From the NCBI GenBank assembly GCA_029378245.1, contig JARKIF010000126.1, positions 32,712 to 96,711 on the forward strand: DNA of 64,000 bases, in the 5' to 3' direction. Made by a program: the position numbers and the translations under genes. The stretch comes from Roridomyces roridus. Lineage: Eukaryota > Basidiomycota > Agaricomycetes > Agaricales > Mycenaceae. The notes under the pieces are model-generated. The model saw nothing but the letters and a program-made list of their open reading frames with translations, was not told the DNA's origin and did no database searches. The first letter of the stretch is position 1, and each line of letters starts with the position of its first letter. Of the stretch, positions 11,400-22,517 are shown piece by piece.

Positions 11400-12420
11400 G
11401 TTGATGATTTTTGCACTCGAGAGAGTGAGGGAGGTGAGAGGGGAGGAAGCCTGTGTAAGTGGTCGAGTATGCTCCCTCTGTACTTAAATTTTCCATCCCA
11501 GCACTACCATCTGATGAGTTGTCATGGATGTCATGTTGCTTGTGAAAATCAAAAGGACCGGCAATTCCTTTCCGCAGTTCTTCACTTGCAGGCAAAAGTT
11601 TCAATTCAACTCTGTCGCAAGTAAGTACACCAACGTCTGGGAAATTACCTCAGAGGGGACAGACACAATTGTGCGGCGAGACATCTAGTACTTGAGTTTG
11701 ATGAAGACATGAAGAACAGAGATTGGATCCCACACCTTTAAGTTTGTTGAACAATCGATCAGCGGCAAATGCAATCCAACTTACTTACAATGAAGAATGC
11801 CATCTTCTGCCCGTATAGCTTCTTCTCCTCCGCCTCCAGCCAATGGCGACCCCCGGTTCTGCGCATGCTGTTCGGCCCGTTCACAGAGCAGTGCAGGATG
11901 CACGCACGCAACACGCAACTGACGAGCCCGACGTCAACAAGGACTGTAGCCCCGGAATCAAGTTTTGCCTGGGGTCATGGTCATGAAGGTCCGCAACTCA
12001 AGGCCAGGGTCCCCGAGAAAATCGAGAATTGAGACATACTGGCGGCTGGCCACCCTGAGAGGACAGAAGTCAAAGCGTCCGATCGGAAACGAAAGTCGAA
12101 GCGTTATGCGCAGCCGAGAGGCGTGGGTCTGCGTGGGTTCGTCTTTTCCGGTACTATTCCAAGGCGGCAGCTTCTTAGCGATCAGGTTTCCCAGCTACGA
12201 AAAGATAGCATCCTCGCTCCAGGGTTGCTCCAGAGTTCCCAGTACTTTCGCACTTTCCAGAAGTCGGTCCGTACCGAGCATGCCACCACCCAGAGCCATC
12301 CAGGAACAGCGCTGAACAGCGTCACCCAGCTCCGTCAGTAGTCGTGGTCGGGAGCAAGAAGCAGATATCACGTGTCCTCACACAAATGTCTGATAAAAAA
12401 GGGGTATACCTCTGAACGCA
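11400..12420. repeat. Upstream flank of the seven-helix gene, copy 2 of a repeated unit
   Basis: Homologous to 2482-3290 and in part to 14440-15250. The shared end block near 12362-12410 (CTCACACAAAT...AAAAGGGGTATAC) recurs at 15200-15245. The unit contains a conserved but unassigned stretch around 11810-12030, in which a minus-strand frame is only partly kept between copies. It probably holds the promoter of the seven-helix gene plus the remains of another gene lost after duplication. Confidence 0.55.
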
Positions 12421-12795
12421 GTGATTGCAGAGATTCCGATGATGCTAATCTCATCAGTGCCGACGGCGCGGACTTGATGGTGACCGTTCGGCATTTTTAC
12501 CAATTACCATTGATGACAGTTGATCTCCGGCCGTTTCTCGGCCACAATCGGCATCACGAGAGCTAGATCCGTCAGTTCCAATCAGACACCAGGACAAAAA
12601 AGTTCCACATGCGGAATTGTATCTACCATGCGCAAGCAATGGCGTCAAAGCCAAGTATCTTTTTTCCGTCGATTCGGGCTCGGCCTGGGCGATATTAGGG
12701 CTGTTCGCCGTGCCCGTGACGGGCACGGCCGTCGTTTCGATGGGATACAACGGGCACGGACCGTCGTTCGACGGCCGTCGCCTCGTGATCAAACA
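12421..12795. other. Non-homologous insert carrying a GC palindrome
   Basis: This piece has no match in the other duplicated units and replaces the 3' end of the DUF6534 copy. At 12708-12728 it has a palindrome with 10-bp arms CCGTGCCCGT and ACGGGCACGG around one base, followed by further copies of CGGGCACGG. An open plus frame spans 12617-13000 but has no recognisable domain. Confidence 0.45.
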
Positions 12796-13841
12796 TGATT
12801 CCAGTTTCTATGATCAACTGGATGAGCCTCGACATGATCTCATGAGTTTCACGAAAGCCGATGTCATGTGTGGTCAACTCCAAACCACGTCAGATAATGG
12901 CGTGGTATGGAAAAAAGAGACTCACATAATATGTCATCCATCCGGCAATGAAAACATCCGCAACTGCAGACCCACCACACCAAATCTGAGGAAGGGATAG
13001 TGAGAGGTGTACTTACTTTGAATTCCTGAGTTATCTCACCCCAGCGAGCACCGAATTACGAGAGTTCTGAAGTCCCAGGACAGTACTGACTGACTTGGAA
13101 GTCAATTCAAAATCACAGGAATAAATATTAGATATTTCCCCACTCTGTGAATCAAAGGCCCCAAACACAATTGCAGAAATGCAGCTTGTTATCGAAATCT
13201 ACGCCCGTTAATGCAACTGGATTCTGGAGAGCCGAGGCACAACAATCAGACTGGGAAATAACTGTTTTTCGGAGAGGATGTGAATTCGGTATGCATAGAA
13301 TGATTGAGTCGCAAAGGCAGCTACCAACAGCGGGTAAGAATAAAAACACATAGATGAAGCTGAAGACTCACAGAGGCCGCCGATAATGGGTACTATATAC
13401 GGCACCACATGGTTTGTGGTAACACTGGAGAGGTTGGCAAATCCGGACCCGTATATTGTATATGCATCGTGAACCACAGCAGCTGTCACCACCAGCTGCA
13501 GAACATACATCCCATACACGAGACCCTTGGTCAGCTGCCGGTCTTTGGGAAATGCCTGATAATAGACATCTGTATTTTTCTCAGACCGTGCCGGTGCAAA
13601 GCGGCCTGGGGAGCTTACATGTCTGCACACTGAGGCATCCGAAGAGTGCAAGATCCATGAGGAACATGAGAATCTAAAGGTCTCATTATTGTGGCGTTTC
13701 TGACGATTTTAAAGAAACTCACCAAAGTTTCAGCTCTGTCAGGGTAGAATCAATTCATGTCTGCGAAGATAAATGGAGGGACACCCACATCTGTATGGCG
13801 GCGGCGGGCACAGCGAGCGGAGCACTCACTGTGGGCACCAT
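12796..13841 (-). pseudogene. DUF6534 membrane protein, 3'-truncated copy
   Basis: Starts MVPTVSAPLAVPAA at 13841 and keeps the same exon series as the gene at 8056-9571: ILMFLMDLALFGCLSVQ, YYQAFPKDRQLTKGLVYG, YIVPIIGGL, AAFATQSFYAYRIHI, DVFIAGWMTYY and GFRETHEIMSRLIQLIIE. After ETGIM homology stops at about 12796 and unrelated sequence begins. The final helix and tail (about 80 residues) are therefore missing, and the first intron donor also looks altered. It could still express a shortened protein, but pseudogene is more likely. Confidence 0.65.
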
Positions 13842-14000
13842 TGTGAGAAGAGACATCCAGTGAGGATTGATCTGCGTCGAAGATTCAATTTATGAGGTGC
13901 GGGAAGAACACCCATGATAATAATTCAAGCGAAACAATCAGAGCTGGTCTCCATACCATAAAGAGGAAACCACCATGGTGATAATGTCGTCGCTTGAGAA
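13842..14000. other. 5' flank of the DUF6534 copy, ending in a target-site copy
   Basis: Matches 9572-9700 and 3290-3400. The last eight bases (13993-14000, CTTGAGAA) are the left target-site duplication of the MITE that follows. Confidence 0.6.
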
Positions 14001-14321
14001 TGGAACTCCAATTGTTTACGTTTCAAACTGTTTGAAACAGTTTGTAAACAGTATTTTTCACCGTTTCATTTGCGAGCGACCGCAAACGGAAACGGAAGCA
14101 GTTTGAAAACTGCCCCTGATCAGGCTGATATCTGTCATTTGGTGGTGTCTCCGATTGAGAGGTACCTGTTCTGCTTACCTTTAGACAGTTAAAAGACCAT
14201 TTGAGGCCCTTCTAGGAGCTGGAAGTGCCGTTTGTGGTATAAATGGTTTCAAACGGTACCGCTTGTGTAACCATTTCATTTGTGCTCTCCGGCAAACGAA
14301 AACAAAACGGTTGGAGCTCTA
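14001..14321. mobile_element. hAT-type MITE with an 8-bp target duplication
   Basis: A 321-bp element. The left end is TGGAACTCCAA; the right end read on the other strand is TAGAGCTCCAA. The exact 8-bp sequence CTTGAGAA lies at both 13993-14000 and 14322-14329. The paralogous site near 3390 carries a single version of the target (tttGAAAACAGCGGGAAC), consistent with an empty site. Interior copies of a GTTT(C/T)AAAC-like motif and no coding capacity fit a non-autonomous hAT derivative. Confidence 0.8.
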
Positions 14322-14329
14322 CTTGAGAA

Positions 14330-15250
14330 CAGCGGGAACGGGTCATGACCAGTTCGGGAGCCCTTGAGGACGATAAGACACGAATAGCATGGCAGAGATT
14401 TAATCCCGCACCTTTGGAGAATCTAAGTATGAGGGGCGACCAAGTCAACGGGCCGCCACAAACAATGAAGACCGCGATGACGTGCGTCTTCTCGTCTTCC
14501 GACCTCCGAGTCTGCGCATGCTGTTCGACCCCCAAGGCAGACCAAAATAAGTCACAGAGCAGTGTAGGAGCAGTGCAGGACGCACACGGCTGACGAGCAC
14601 AATGTCAACGAGGACAACAAGGACATCAACAGGTTCCCGCAATCGAGTTTTGCCTTGGGTCATCTTGAGCAAGGTCCGCAATTTAACGCCAGAGTGCCCC
14701 ACAAAAGGTCGAGCCATAGACCCATAGTATCATCAACCAAGGGTCGCATGCATCCAAGAACGGCGGCACACGGCGATCTTGATATGCAGTCGACGGAAGC
14801 TAAAGACTCGGAGGACACGAACGTCGAATGCAGCCGATAGGTTTGGATAATAAAGGGCAGCATCGGCGTCCGGAAATCGATTTTTATGCCGTTGGAGATG
14901 CTCGGGGGTGCCGGTGATGAGCCAACGGGGCTCGCAGCGGGTGAGCAATGGAAGCAAGAAGAAACCCATATGATGCTGACTAAGCTACAACAGGCTGTAA
15001 ATGCACTAGACTCGTCCTGCCAGGTGAGTGGCCGTGAGGAAAAGATGGCATCCTCTCCCTCCAGCGTTGTCCACGCAGTTTCCAGAAGTCGTGTATGAGC
15101 CATCTCATCTCACGCGTGACGCGAGCGACCCATAGCCACCCAGGAAGAGTGTCAGCGTCGATAGCAAGTGCAGATCAGGAGCTGCCCATCACATCTTCTC
15201 ACACAAATATCCCACAAACTCTCTGAGAAAAAAAGGGGTATACCCGCACT
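14330..15250. repeat. Third copy of the duplicated flank unit
   Basis: 14330-14410 continues the homology to 3380-3480 after the MITE. 14440-15250 matches 11800-12420 and 3020-3290 block by block. A minus frame at 14660-15103 (147 codons) starts MAHTRLLETAWTTLEGEDA; its opening is conserved in part in the other two copies but I cannot assign a function. Probably the remains of a gene carried along with the membrane-protein duplications. Confidence 0.5.
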
Positions 15251-15765
15251 ATCAAAAGACAAACAGGCCACAGGCCGTACCCTACTATACTCGATGCACC
15301 CATCCATCCTCAGCACAGTACGGTAAACGGGTAACGTATCCAGCCAGCCAGCCATGTATCTGCAATCGACTTGTGCTTGTGCGAGGGGGGTTGGTGTGTA
15401 TGTATATACGTAGGTCGTCAAAGAAAAGAAAAGAAAACGATGATGGAACATAGATATGTATATGTATAGGTATGCGGATGAGCCAAGGGTAGGTATGTGG
15501 GATGTCGGTCGGGGAATCGGGACTTGGGGAGAAATTACGAGCCGGTGGGTACAAATCAAGTCGGAATGAACGAGTGAAGGCCAGAGCCAGCAGTGCTACG
15601 CTGCATGTATGCTGTACAAGGAAACGTGGGTCGCAGAACCATCGGGGATAGGCAGGCAGGCCGGCCGGGGCATTGGGTAGGAGCAGGGCATTACACGGAA
15701 AGCAAAATGAAGCCAAAGGAAGAGACGGCCAGGATCCAGCCAGCCAGCAAACGGATCATCGTCGT
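15251..15765. other. 3' flank of the single-pass membrane protein gene; no gene
   Basis: Contains TATGTATAT-rich and AAAGAAAAG-rich low-complexity sequence. Overlapping minus frames (15152-15716) have no features of a real protein and are best read as the 3' UTR of the gene that ends at 15766. Confidence 0.5.
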
Positions 15766-18405
15766 TTAACGACTCAACCGCGCATTCGGCCCCGCCGGGA
15801 TAACCTTGCCTTTCTCAGCGTCCCCAGCGCTAGCACCGGCACCAGTCCCCTGGTCATACAAAACACGCATCCCCGTGCCGTGCAAGCTCGGCACGACCTG
15901 AGCACCATGCGAGCTGTTGCTGAGAGGCGACACCTTGGCGAGGGGCGACTTGCCAATGTTCGAGTGCGTCGAGGCGCGAGTGCGGCCCTTGAGCGCAAGC
16001 GGCAGCGCCTTGGAGAGGATCGAAGGCGAGGAGCGGCCTGACGAGCCCGAGTCGCTGGAGGGCGCGGCGGGCTGCGTGCGAGCATACGCGCGGAGCATCT
16101 CGTCGGGCGACATGGCAGACTGTTGCATCGGCATGGGGAAGGGCGAAGACGAAGACGAGGCGGGGCCTGTGGTAAGATCAGTCTGTAGTCCCGGTCAAAG
16201 AGAGGTAAGAAGACGTACTGCCGAAGGTGCTGGAGGGCGCGGGGGTTCCGGGGTAGGCAAAGACGGTCTCTTGGACGGGGGCGAAGAGATAGTCACCACC
16301 GTCTTCCGCGGAGCCGCTGGCGATGTGTTGGCCAGAGGTGGATCCGGTGCGCATCACTGGGTGATCAGGTTAGCAAGGGAAGAAAGAGGGGGAGGAAGGA
16401 GGGGGAGGAGAAAGTAGGGAGAGGGAGCCGAAAGCACGAGGGCGTATGACGAGAGAAAGAAGAGTCGAGGCGAGTAGAAGAGAGTAAGAAGCGAGTAAAC
16501 GAGAAGGTGGGACAAGAGACAGGGGAGAGGCAGGGGAGAGGGGAGTAGAACAGGGCAAGACGAAGTAGGATGTCGAGAAGCGAGGAGGTATAGAGAAGTG
16601 GAAGAGGAAGACGGTAGAATCACGTGACAAAGATGGGAAGGGACGCGAAAAGGCAAGGAAGTACAGCATTGGAAAACGAGGGGATGAAGGGTGTGGAAAA
16701 GGGAGAGCAAGGGAGAGAAAATGAATGACTCACAGCTCAAAGCCCCAAAGACTTCATCGACACTCTGTCTCCAAGCCTCCTGTCCTTGACCATCGTTACC
16801 AGCCATACGGCGACGAATGTCCTCGGGCGTAAGCGTAAGCGGGCCCGCAGTCTGACGGGGGGAGGTGATACCTGTCGTCCTCTCAGCATCACGAAATTCA
16901 AATCAGAAGCAACAAAGAAACCCACCACTCTGCAATCCACTCCCGCCCTCGCTGCTCGGTGTGAACGAATCAAACGTAGTCCCAGCATAAGCACTCTCCG
17001 CACTCGGCTCATAGACAGCAAACATCGGCGTCTCAGGCGTCGTAGGGCTAAAGTAGCTGTTGTCATACCCGCTGTACTCATCGCCGAGGCCAAGATCCGG
17101 GTAGTTGATAGAATGGACACGCCCAGTGGGACTGACGCTGCGAGCACCATAACCACCGTCCACACCCTCAACGCGCTCGCCACTGCTCCACGCGCTGGGG
17201 TTGGATCCAACGATGCTCTGGCTGCTGGTGGTGCCGTGCCCGAGGCTGGCCTTGCCGGCGCTGTAGACCGAAGCACCGCGGCCAGCATCGCCATACGCCG
17301 AGATGCGCGAGGGCGAGGGGAGGGCAGGGACAGGGGGTAATTCAGAGTCGGCAGCATCGCCGTAGGTGGAAGCCGTGTGGAAGGCACGCGAGGTGCGAGA
17401 GTAGACCGAGTTGGAGAGCGAAGGACGGGGGTGAGCAGTGTCTGCAAAGCTGACAGCACGCGAGCCACGCTCGGGAGGAGTAGCATGTGTACGAGGGCGA
17501 CGAGCACCAACACCAACGCCAACACCAGAGCCCAGGGAGGTGCGGGGGACATCCTCGGGGGCAACAGGAGCCTTCTCGCCCATGACGACAGGGTCACCCT
17601 CGACGTTGCTCGTGCGGACGGAACCGGCATTGAAGTTGAAGGCCATGCTCTGGCGAGTAGTGGCAATGCTCTGGCGGACGGCCTCGCGGGCACCACCGGG
17701 GGTGATGGCCTTCCAGTCGGTGGAGATGGTCGACATGCGCTTGTCGAGCTGCTCGCTCCACTCGCTGCGCTTCTTCTGGCCACGCATGCGGGTGATCTTG
17801 AGGTAGGCCGCGCCGAGGAGGATCACGAAGAGGAGCGGCAGGATGACGGCTGCAGCCTTCTTTCCCGGGGACAGGGTGTGGGAGGAGACACCGCTGAGGG
17901 CACCAGACACAACGGTGGTGCCGCTGTCGGTGCTGCCGATGGAAGTGTCGGCGGCAGCAGGCGTGGTGCCGTCAGTGGGAGCCTGGTAGGTCGCGGTGAT
18001 AATGGGCCCGGCGGGAAGCGAGGCGAGGAACGACGGGGTGCCAGCAGCGACGATGGTGACTTGAAGTGTCTGGGAAGTCGACGAGTTCCACCAGCGAGGC
18101 ATGATCTGGGCCGAGTAGCTACCCTGCGAGTAGGGTACGCCGGACCAGAGGTGCATGCGGGGAGCGGTAGCTCCGGGAGCGTCGAGGTAAATGTCAACGT
18201 GGGAGGGGCTGGGGGTAAGGCAGTTAAGAGACGGCTGCCAGGAGATGTTGAGGGGAGTGAGCGAGTCATAGGATGCGCCTTGGGCGGGAGCCGTGTAAAA
18301 GGCCCCCGTGGCGCATGAAGGGTCCGGCGTAGGGGCGGCACGACGGGCAGGGGCATGGCGGAAGGGGGCGCCAGCCTTGCTGATTTTGATGTGCTCGATT
18401 CCCAT
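15766..18405 (-). CDS. Conserved single-pass membrane protein, Ser/Pro-rich cytosolic tail
   Basis: Four exons (18405-16926, 16871-16734, 16356-16219, 16166-15766) add to exactly 719 codons. The start MGIEHIKISKAG at 18405 is chosen because upstream codons read as low-complexity leader. Residues about 25-170 form an extracytoplasmic part with Trp and Asn-X-Thr/Ser sites. One strong helix follows (AAAVILPLLFVILLGAAYL), then a basic stop-transfer RMRGQKKR and the conserved RMSTISTDWKAI block. The long tail is Ser/Gly/Pro-rich; the second exon encodes ITSPRQTAGPLTLTPEDIR, a motif kept across agaric homologues. The architecture resembles plasma-membrane sensors or scaffolds, but function is unknown. 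GC content and codon use are higher than in the surrounding repeats, as expected for a resident gene. Confidence 0.85.
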
Positions 18406-19112
18406 GTCGATAGAGGTGTTTCTCTTTTCAGAGACGTAAAGAACGGACGGCGAGAAGGAGCGTGGGCGTCGGGAGCGACGAGGAGGAGGAGGGAGGAGGA
18501 AAAGCCGTGACGTGACGCGTGTGACAGAAGAACAACAATGATGAGTCGATGACTTGACGACGGCGATGGAGTCGGTGCCTGTTGCCAATTGGACACAGTT
18601 CCCGTCCACCTGGTCTTATATGGTCCAACGCGGATGCAGCGTTTTCACCTTCTGCCCCTCGTACTACCACTAGCTCGTCTACATCGTGGCCGAGGCCCTG
18701 ATCCCCGCGCAATTCAGGCACCTTTGCTCCCCTCAATGCCAACAAGCTCGTATTTGTTCTGGGCCTCAAAAAAAAATCGGTATCTGTACCTCAAAGGGCA
18801 TGTCATGATCAGCCCAGTCAGGCAATCATCTCACCCAATACGCAACGCTACATCTCACACCAATGAATCCTTCCTGGGCAAGGGAAAGAGTACGTACGTA
18901 CCTGGCACGTACCACTTACATGCCTCCAAGTATAAGATGTAATACACCGACAGGGATCCACCTTCCCCTTCTACTCGGAGATTGCGGAACCCTGCCCGTC
19001 GACTCGGCGTGCATTCGTCCAGTTCTGGCTCAGTAGCTGTTTTTTTCCTTCTTGGTTTGCTGGAACGGCGCCCACCCGGCGAAGCATACACAATCCGATA
19101 CAAGGTATATAC
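18406..19112. promoter_or_regulatory. Probable promoter region of the membrane protein gene
   Basis: Upstream of the ATG at 18405 the minus strand reads CT-rich leader sequence (about 18420-18550), typical of fungal 5' UTRs. A TATATG-type element is seen near 18614. No other gene is evident up to the repeats that begin near 19113. Confidence 0.4.
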
Positions 19113-19469
19113 GTGTGGTTCATTATGGGCAGTGTGCAGTGGCTCCTGCGGCTGACTTGCAGTCCGCTTTACGGCCGTAGTTGCTTCCCATCAATTTCTG
19201 CCTGGTGGAGACCTCGTTCGATTCGAGGACAGCCAGTTGATAGGCTGGGATCAGAAGTGCGTTTTTTTTCTCCGCAGACTCGGGCATCAATTTAGGATGA
19301 TCCCGCCTTTGCCATGGTCCTATGAAAGCTCCGGGCTGTTCACGATCAGAAATTAACCGCGCAGCCTCACCACACCTTCACCTGCAGGTCGTTTAAGACC
19401 GCGTTCATCCATTCAGATGCCACTACACACACCAGTCGCCCGGCAGACTTCACTTCGTTCGATTCGGAG
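19113..19469 (+). repeat. Composite tRNA-like repeat, copy 1
   Basis: The left part matches 23800-23984. It contains a T-arm-like hairpin, CCTCG-TTCGATT-CGAGG (19205-19221), then ACAGCCA and a T8 run about 40 bp later. The right part (about 19320-19469) matches 25350-25450 and holds a second T-arm-like motif (CTTCGTTCGATTCGG). B-box plus oligo-T is what RNA polymerase III units and tRNA-derived SINEs show. A LINE is inserted at its right end. Confidence 0.6.
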
Positions 19470-19667
19470 TGTTATGTTATGTTATGAAAGCCATAGGTCC
19501 CGCGCGGGAACGGCCAACTCCCACCACAACTAACAGCAAATTATAACCACGCACAGTTACCTCTACTGTTAGCCGCAAGAGGGAGCTCAAAAGTCAAAAC
19601 CTAGAAAAAAAGAGACCTGTAAAACAAAATAATATCCATTCACAGCAGTCCATTAGCAAGACATCAT

Positions 19668-19943
19668 TCAAAGACCAGAGTCGTTCTCGTTCTCGTTGCC
19701 CTCTTCACCATCATCGCCGTCCTCCCAACCCGGTTTGCTCTCCGAGATGCGAGTAGGAATCACATTTCCGAAAAACTTCCAACTCTTTGCGACAGTGTAA
19801 ACAAAACGCGCAGTCGGCACCACCCTATCCCAATGAAAAATAAGTTGCTGCAGCAGCGATCTGGCCTGCTCGGGAGAAGAAGGAGAGGGAAGATCATAAG
19901 AGGAACTTTCCAACAGGGTACGACGCAACTCCTTCCGAGCTGC
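19668..19943 (-). pseudogene. C-terminal end of the interrupted LINE polyprotein
   Basis: Reads DVAARKELRRTLLESSSY, continuing the LINE frame across the TIR element after the HPDTI residues of the RT part. It ends with an acidic tail (DGDDGEEGNENENDSGL) and a stop at 19668. Confidence 0.6.
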
Positions 19944-21031
19944 TACATCAGGAAAAACCTCCCTGGATATTTTATCGCAAATCTTTCAAAAATATCTCGC
20001 AGCTCAAATATTTTGCAGTCATTCTTGAAACTTTTGCCCAATGTTGACAAAGTTTCCAAAATGGAGATTTTGCTTTTCATCAGTATGACATTGGGAACCT
20101 GATCAAAATGCAGTACATTAAAGGTAGCTGCTGTAGACCTGTATAAAGTACCAATTCCAACTGACCAGAGCTTGTCCACCAAAATTTCTGAAAGCTTTGC
20201 AAAAATATCACCACTTTTTTTGGGGAGCCAGAAATTTTGAGGTATTTCTCAGCAAACTGGCCAAACTTTTTTTGGTGGGCCAGATATTTTGAGGTATGTT
20301 TCAGCAAATTTGCCAAACTTTCTAGTCATCCATCCACAGCCAGGAAGTCTTGTATTCCAGGTCACCAACTCACCTCAGTCTTCTGGTATAGAGTCTGTGG
20401 TGCACCTCAAACAAGATCAGTCTCTTTGGACTATGAAGTGGAGGCACATCTGCCCTTGATTGGCTTTCATCTCTCACTAAGCCCATCCCTGAGTGCTCTT
20501 CTGTTGGTGCATAATACTGTTGGACTCATGGGGTCACATCATGGGAACTAGGATTGCCAGACTCATGTCTCTATTATAGTGTAGTAGTAAGCTTACCCCT
20601 TTGTGTTGTCTGTACCTTTTACAGGAGGTCCCTCGTTCGACTCCCCTTTAAAAGATCATTTAATTATCCTTGTCATTTAAATAAAATAGCCTTAGCTACT
20701 GAGATCCCAATCACTTCTGTAAGTTCCTGTCAGTCATTGATTATCAGCTGTGCCTGACTGTTCCTGATCAACAATCAGTGGGCAGAGCTGATGGTGAATG
20801 TTTTGCTCCCACTGAGATGCAATCTTCCCCCTCTGCTTCATTCTTCATTTCTGCTCTGTTGGCAAGGTTCAACCAATGCCAATATCCACTCCAAAAGTGC
20901 CAAAAGTTTTGGTATTTTTGTTGGGACTAACATATTCTTGCTCATTCTTCGGATATTCAGCTATTCTCAATATTTTTGGCAAATTTTGGCAAAATGTGCC
21001 AAAAATACCTGGGGAGGTGTTTCCTGATGTA
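19944..21031. mobile_element. TA-flanked TIR element (Tc1/mariner-like MITE) in the LINE
   Basis: Ends CATCAGGAAAAACCTCCC (from 19946) and, inverted, CATCAGGAAACACCTCCC (to 21029) are each flanked by TA (19944-19945, 21030-21031). The TIRs extend over about 45 bp with interruptions. Removing the element and one TA restores a plausible LINE frame. The inside has two tandem copies of a 60-bp TTTGAGGTAT-containing block near 20220-20330 and no transposase. Confidence 0.7.
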
Positions 21032-22517
21032 TGGTATCAGGATGTAGGCATTGCATGAAAGGATGGCCGGGAGTTTCGGGAGCCAGCCCGCAACGCCTAC
21101 AGAGGGTAGCCACCTCAGACACAATTGTCCCTGGTCGATGAATGCCCCGAAACCGAAAAGACCTGCAAAGAAGACAAGTGAGGGCATGTCGATGATCCGG
21201 TATAGTGACTCGATGGAGATAGTGACGCCGGCAAAGGGGAATATTCTTTGGCGGACCCTTCTCAAACGGTTCGCGGCGGCCATGCAGAAGCGTCAGAGAA
21301 ACACGGCCCTCGATCTCGCCTGCTATCCAAGCCTTCGTTAAGCGCCGCAAAGTCTTGATCGTGTCGTCGCACCACGACACCGATAAATTCTTGATAGAGT
21401 GCAGCACTGGCAAGGAATCCGAGAACGGGAGGGAGCGCATCACCAATGCCAGGTCACCGAGCCACGAGGGAGAACCAGAGGACCGAAGTCGGCTCGACTC
21501 CGCTAGAGCGCATCGGGCCAGGTGTGTTTCGGGTAGACCCAGGAGATATCGCAGATACCTGAGAGCGAGCTCCAGACGCCGTACGCGCAGGGGATAGACA
21601 CCCAGCTCCGAGTAAAGCTGGGGGATGCCAGACCGCCGCCCAAGCCCCAGAATACGTCGTAAGATCATCTTATGTAGACCATCGAGCAGATTGAAGGACT
21701 TGTTGTCCACATCCAAAATGATGTCGGCCCCGTGCGTGAGATGGCAGTCCACCAAGGCGTAGAACAGCTGCAGCCCCACAACGGGTGGAAGCCGTCCCCT
21801 GCCCACAAAAAGGTCGCATCCCACAATCGACCTCCAATAGACATAGGAGGCTGCGGCCTCCTTGCGTTCGTAATGCGCACGGAAGATGTCGCGCTCTGTG
21901 GAGGTGAAGGAAATGCCCACATACTTGTGCGAGTCCTTCCAAGGAATCGAGGTACCCGCGAGCGTCAAACAGCTGGAGGGACGACGGCGAGGGTTGGGAG
22001 AAATAGGGCCAAAAACCATGACGCCGGATTTGGACCCGTTGACCGTCAGGAAGTTATCGGAGCACCAGGTTGCCAAGGTATTCAGATGGCGCTGAAGGCC
22101 CTCGGGAGAACGAGATACGAGCACCAGGTCGTCGGCGTGCTCCAGATGGGAAAGCACCAGCCCTGCAAGAGAAATATCGTCCGGATCTACATTCAGTTGA
22201 AACAAAGAAAGAAAAAGATTCCACAAAGTGGGCGAGATCGGGTCCCCCATGAGGACCCCGCACAGAGACTTCCACTCGTTCAAAACCACGCCCTTCACTG
22301 AAACCATAACCTCCATCCTCCGATACAACATCCTCACAAAATCGAAATACGGACCCGTCAGCCCGTAGTGCTGCATTTTGAGCCAGAGGGAATTGTGATT
22401 GACCCCCGAAAACGCGTTGGAGATGTCCACAAACGCGACGTAAAGAGTTTCCCCCGACGCCCTTGCCTTCTCAATCAAAGTGCGCAGAATGAAAGGGTTG
22501 TTGTTGGTGTTCAACAA
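21032..22517 (-). pseudogene. LINE reverse transcriptase fragment
   Basis: Contains the RT core of agaric non-LTR elements: VAFVDISNAF (motif A with Asp), GVLMGDPISPTLWNLFL (motif B, usually GxxQGxxxSP), HADDLVLVSR (motif C, replacing YADD). The C-terminal thumb/connection is present, and so is a zinc knuckle, CRRCGLAPETPGHPFMQC, close to the insertion point. The N-terminal endonuclease and first RT motifs are missing. The frame then runs into the inserted TIR element and stops artificially. Not expected to be active. Confidence 0.8.

Larger units (their letters stand above)
19470..22517 (-). mobile_element. 5'-truncated non-LTR (LINE) retrotransposon, split by a TIR element
   Basis: The minus-strand order is a reverse transcriptase frame (22517-21032), a foreign TIR element (19944-21031), the last codons of the same polyprotein (19943-19668) and a 3' end with three CATAA-type repeats (about 19471-19485). 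These pentamer repeats are a typical LINE tail. The left junction lies inside a tRNA-like repeat whose uninterrupted version is at 25440. The 5' end is truncated at about 22517, as is common for LINEs. Confidence 0.75.

Noticed and set aside
16737..18318. Long frames opposite and beside the single-pass membrane protein gene
   Set aside because: High GC suppresses stop codons; the minus frame with a helix and spliced 719-codon total is the coherent one.
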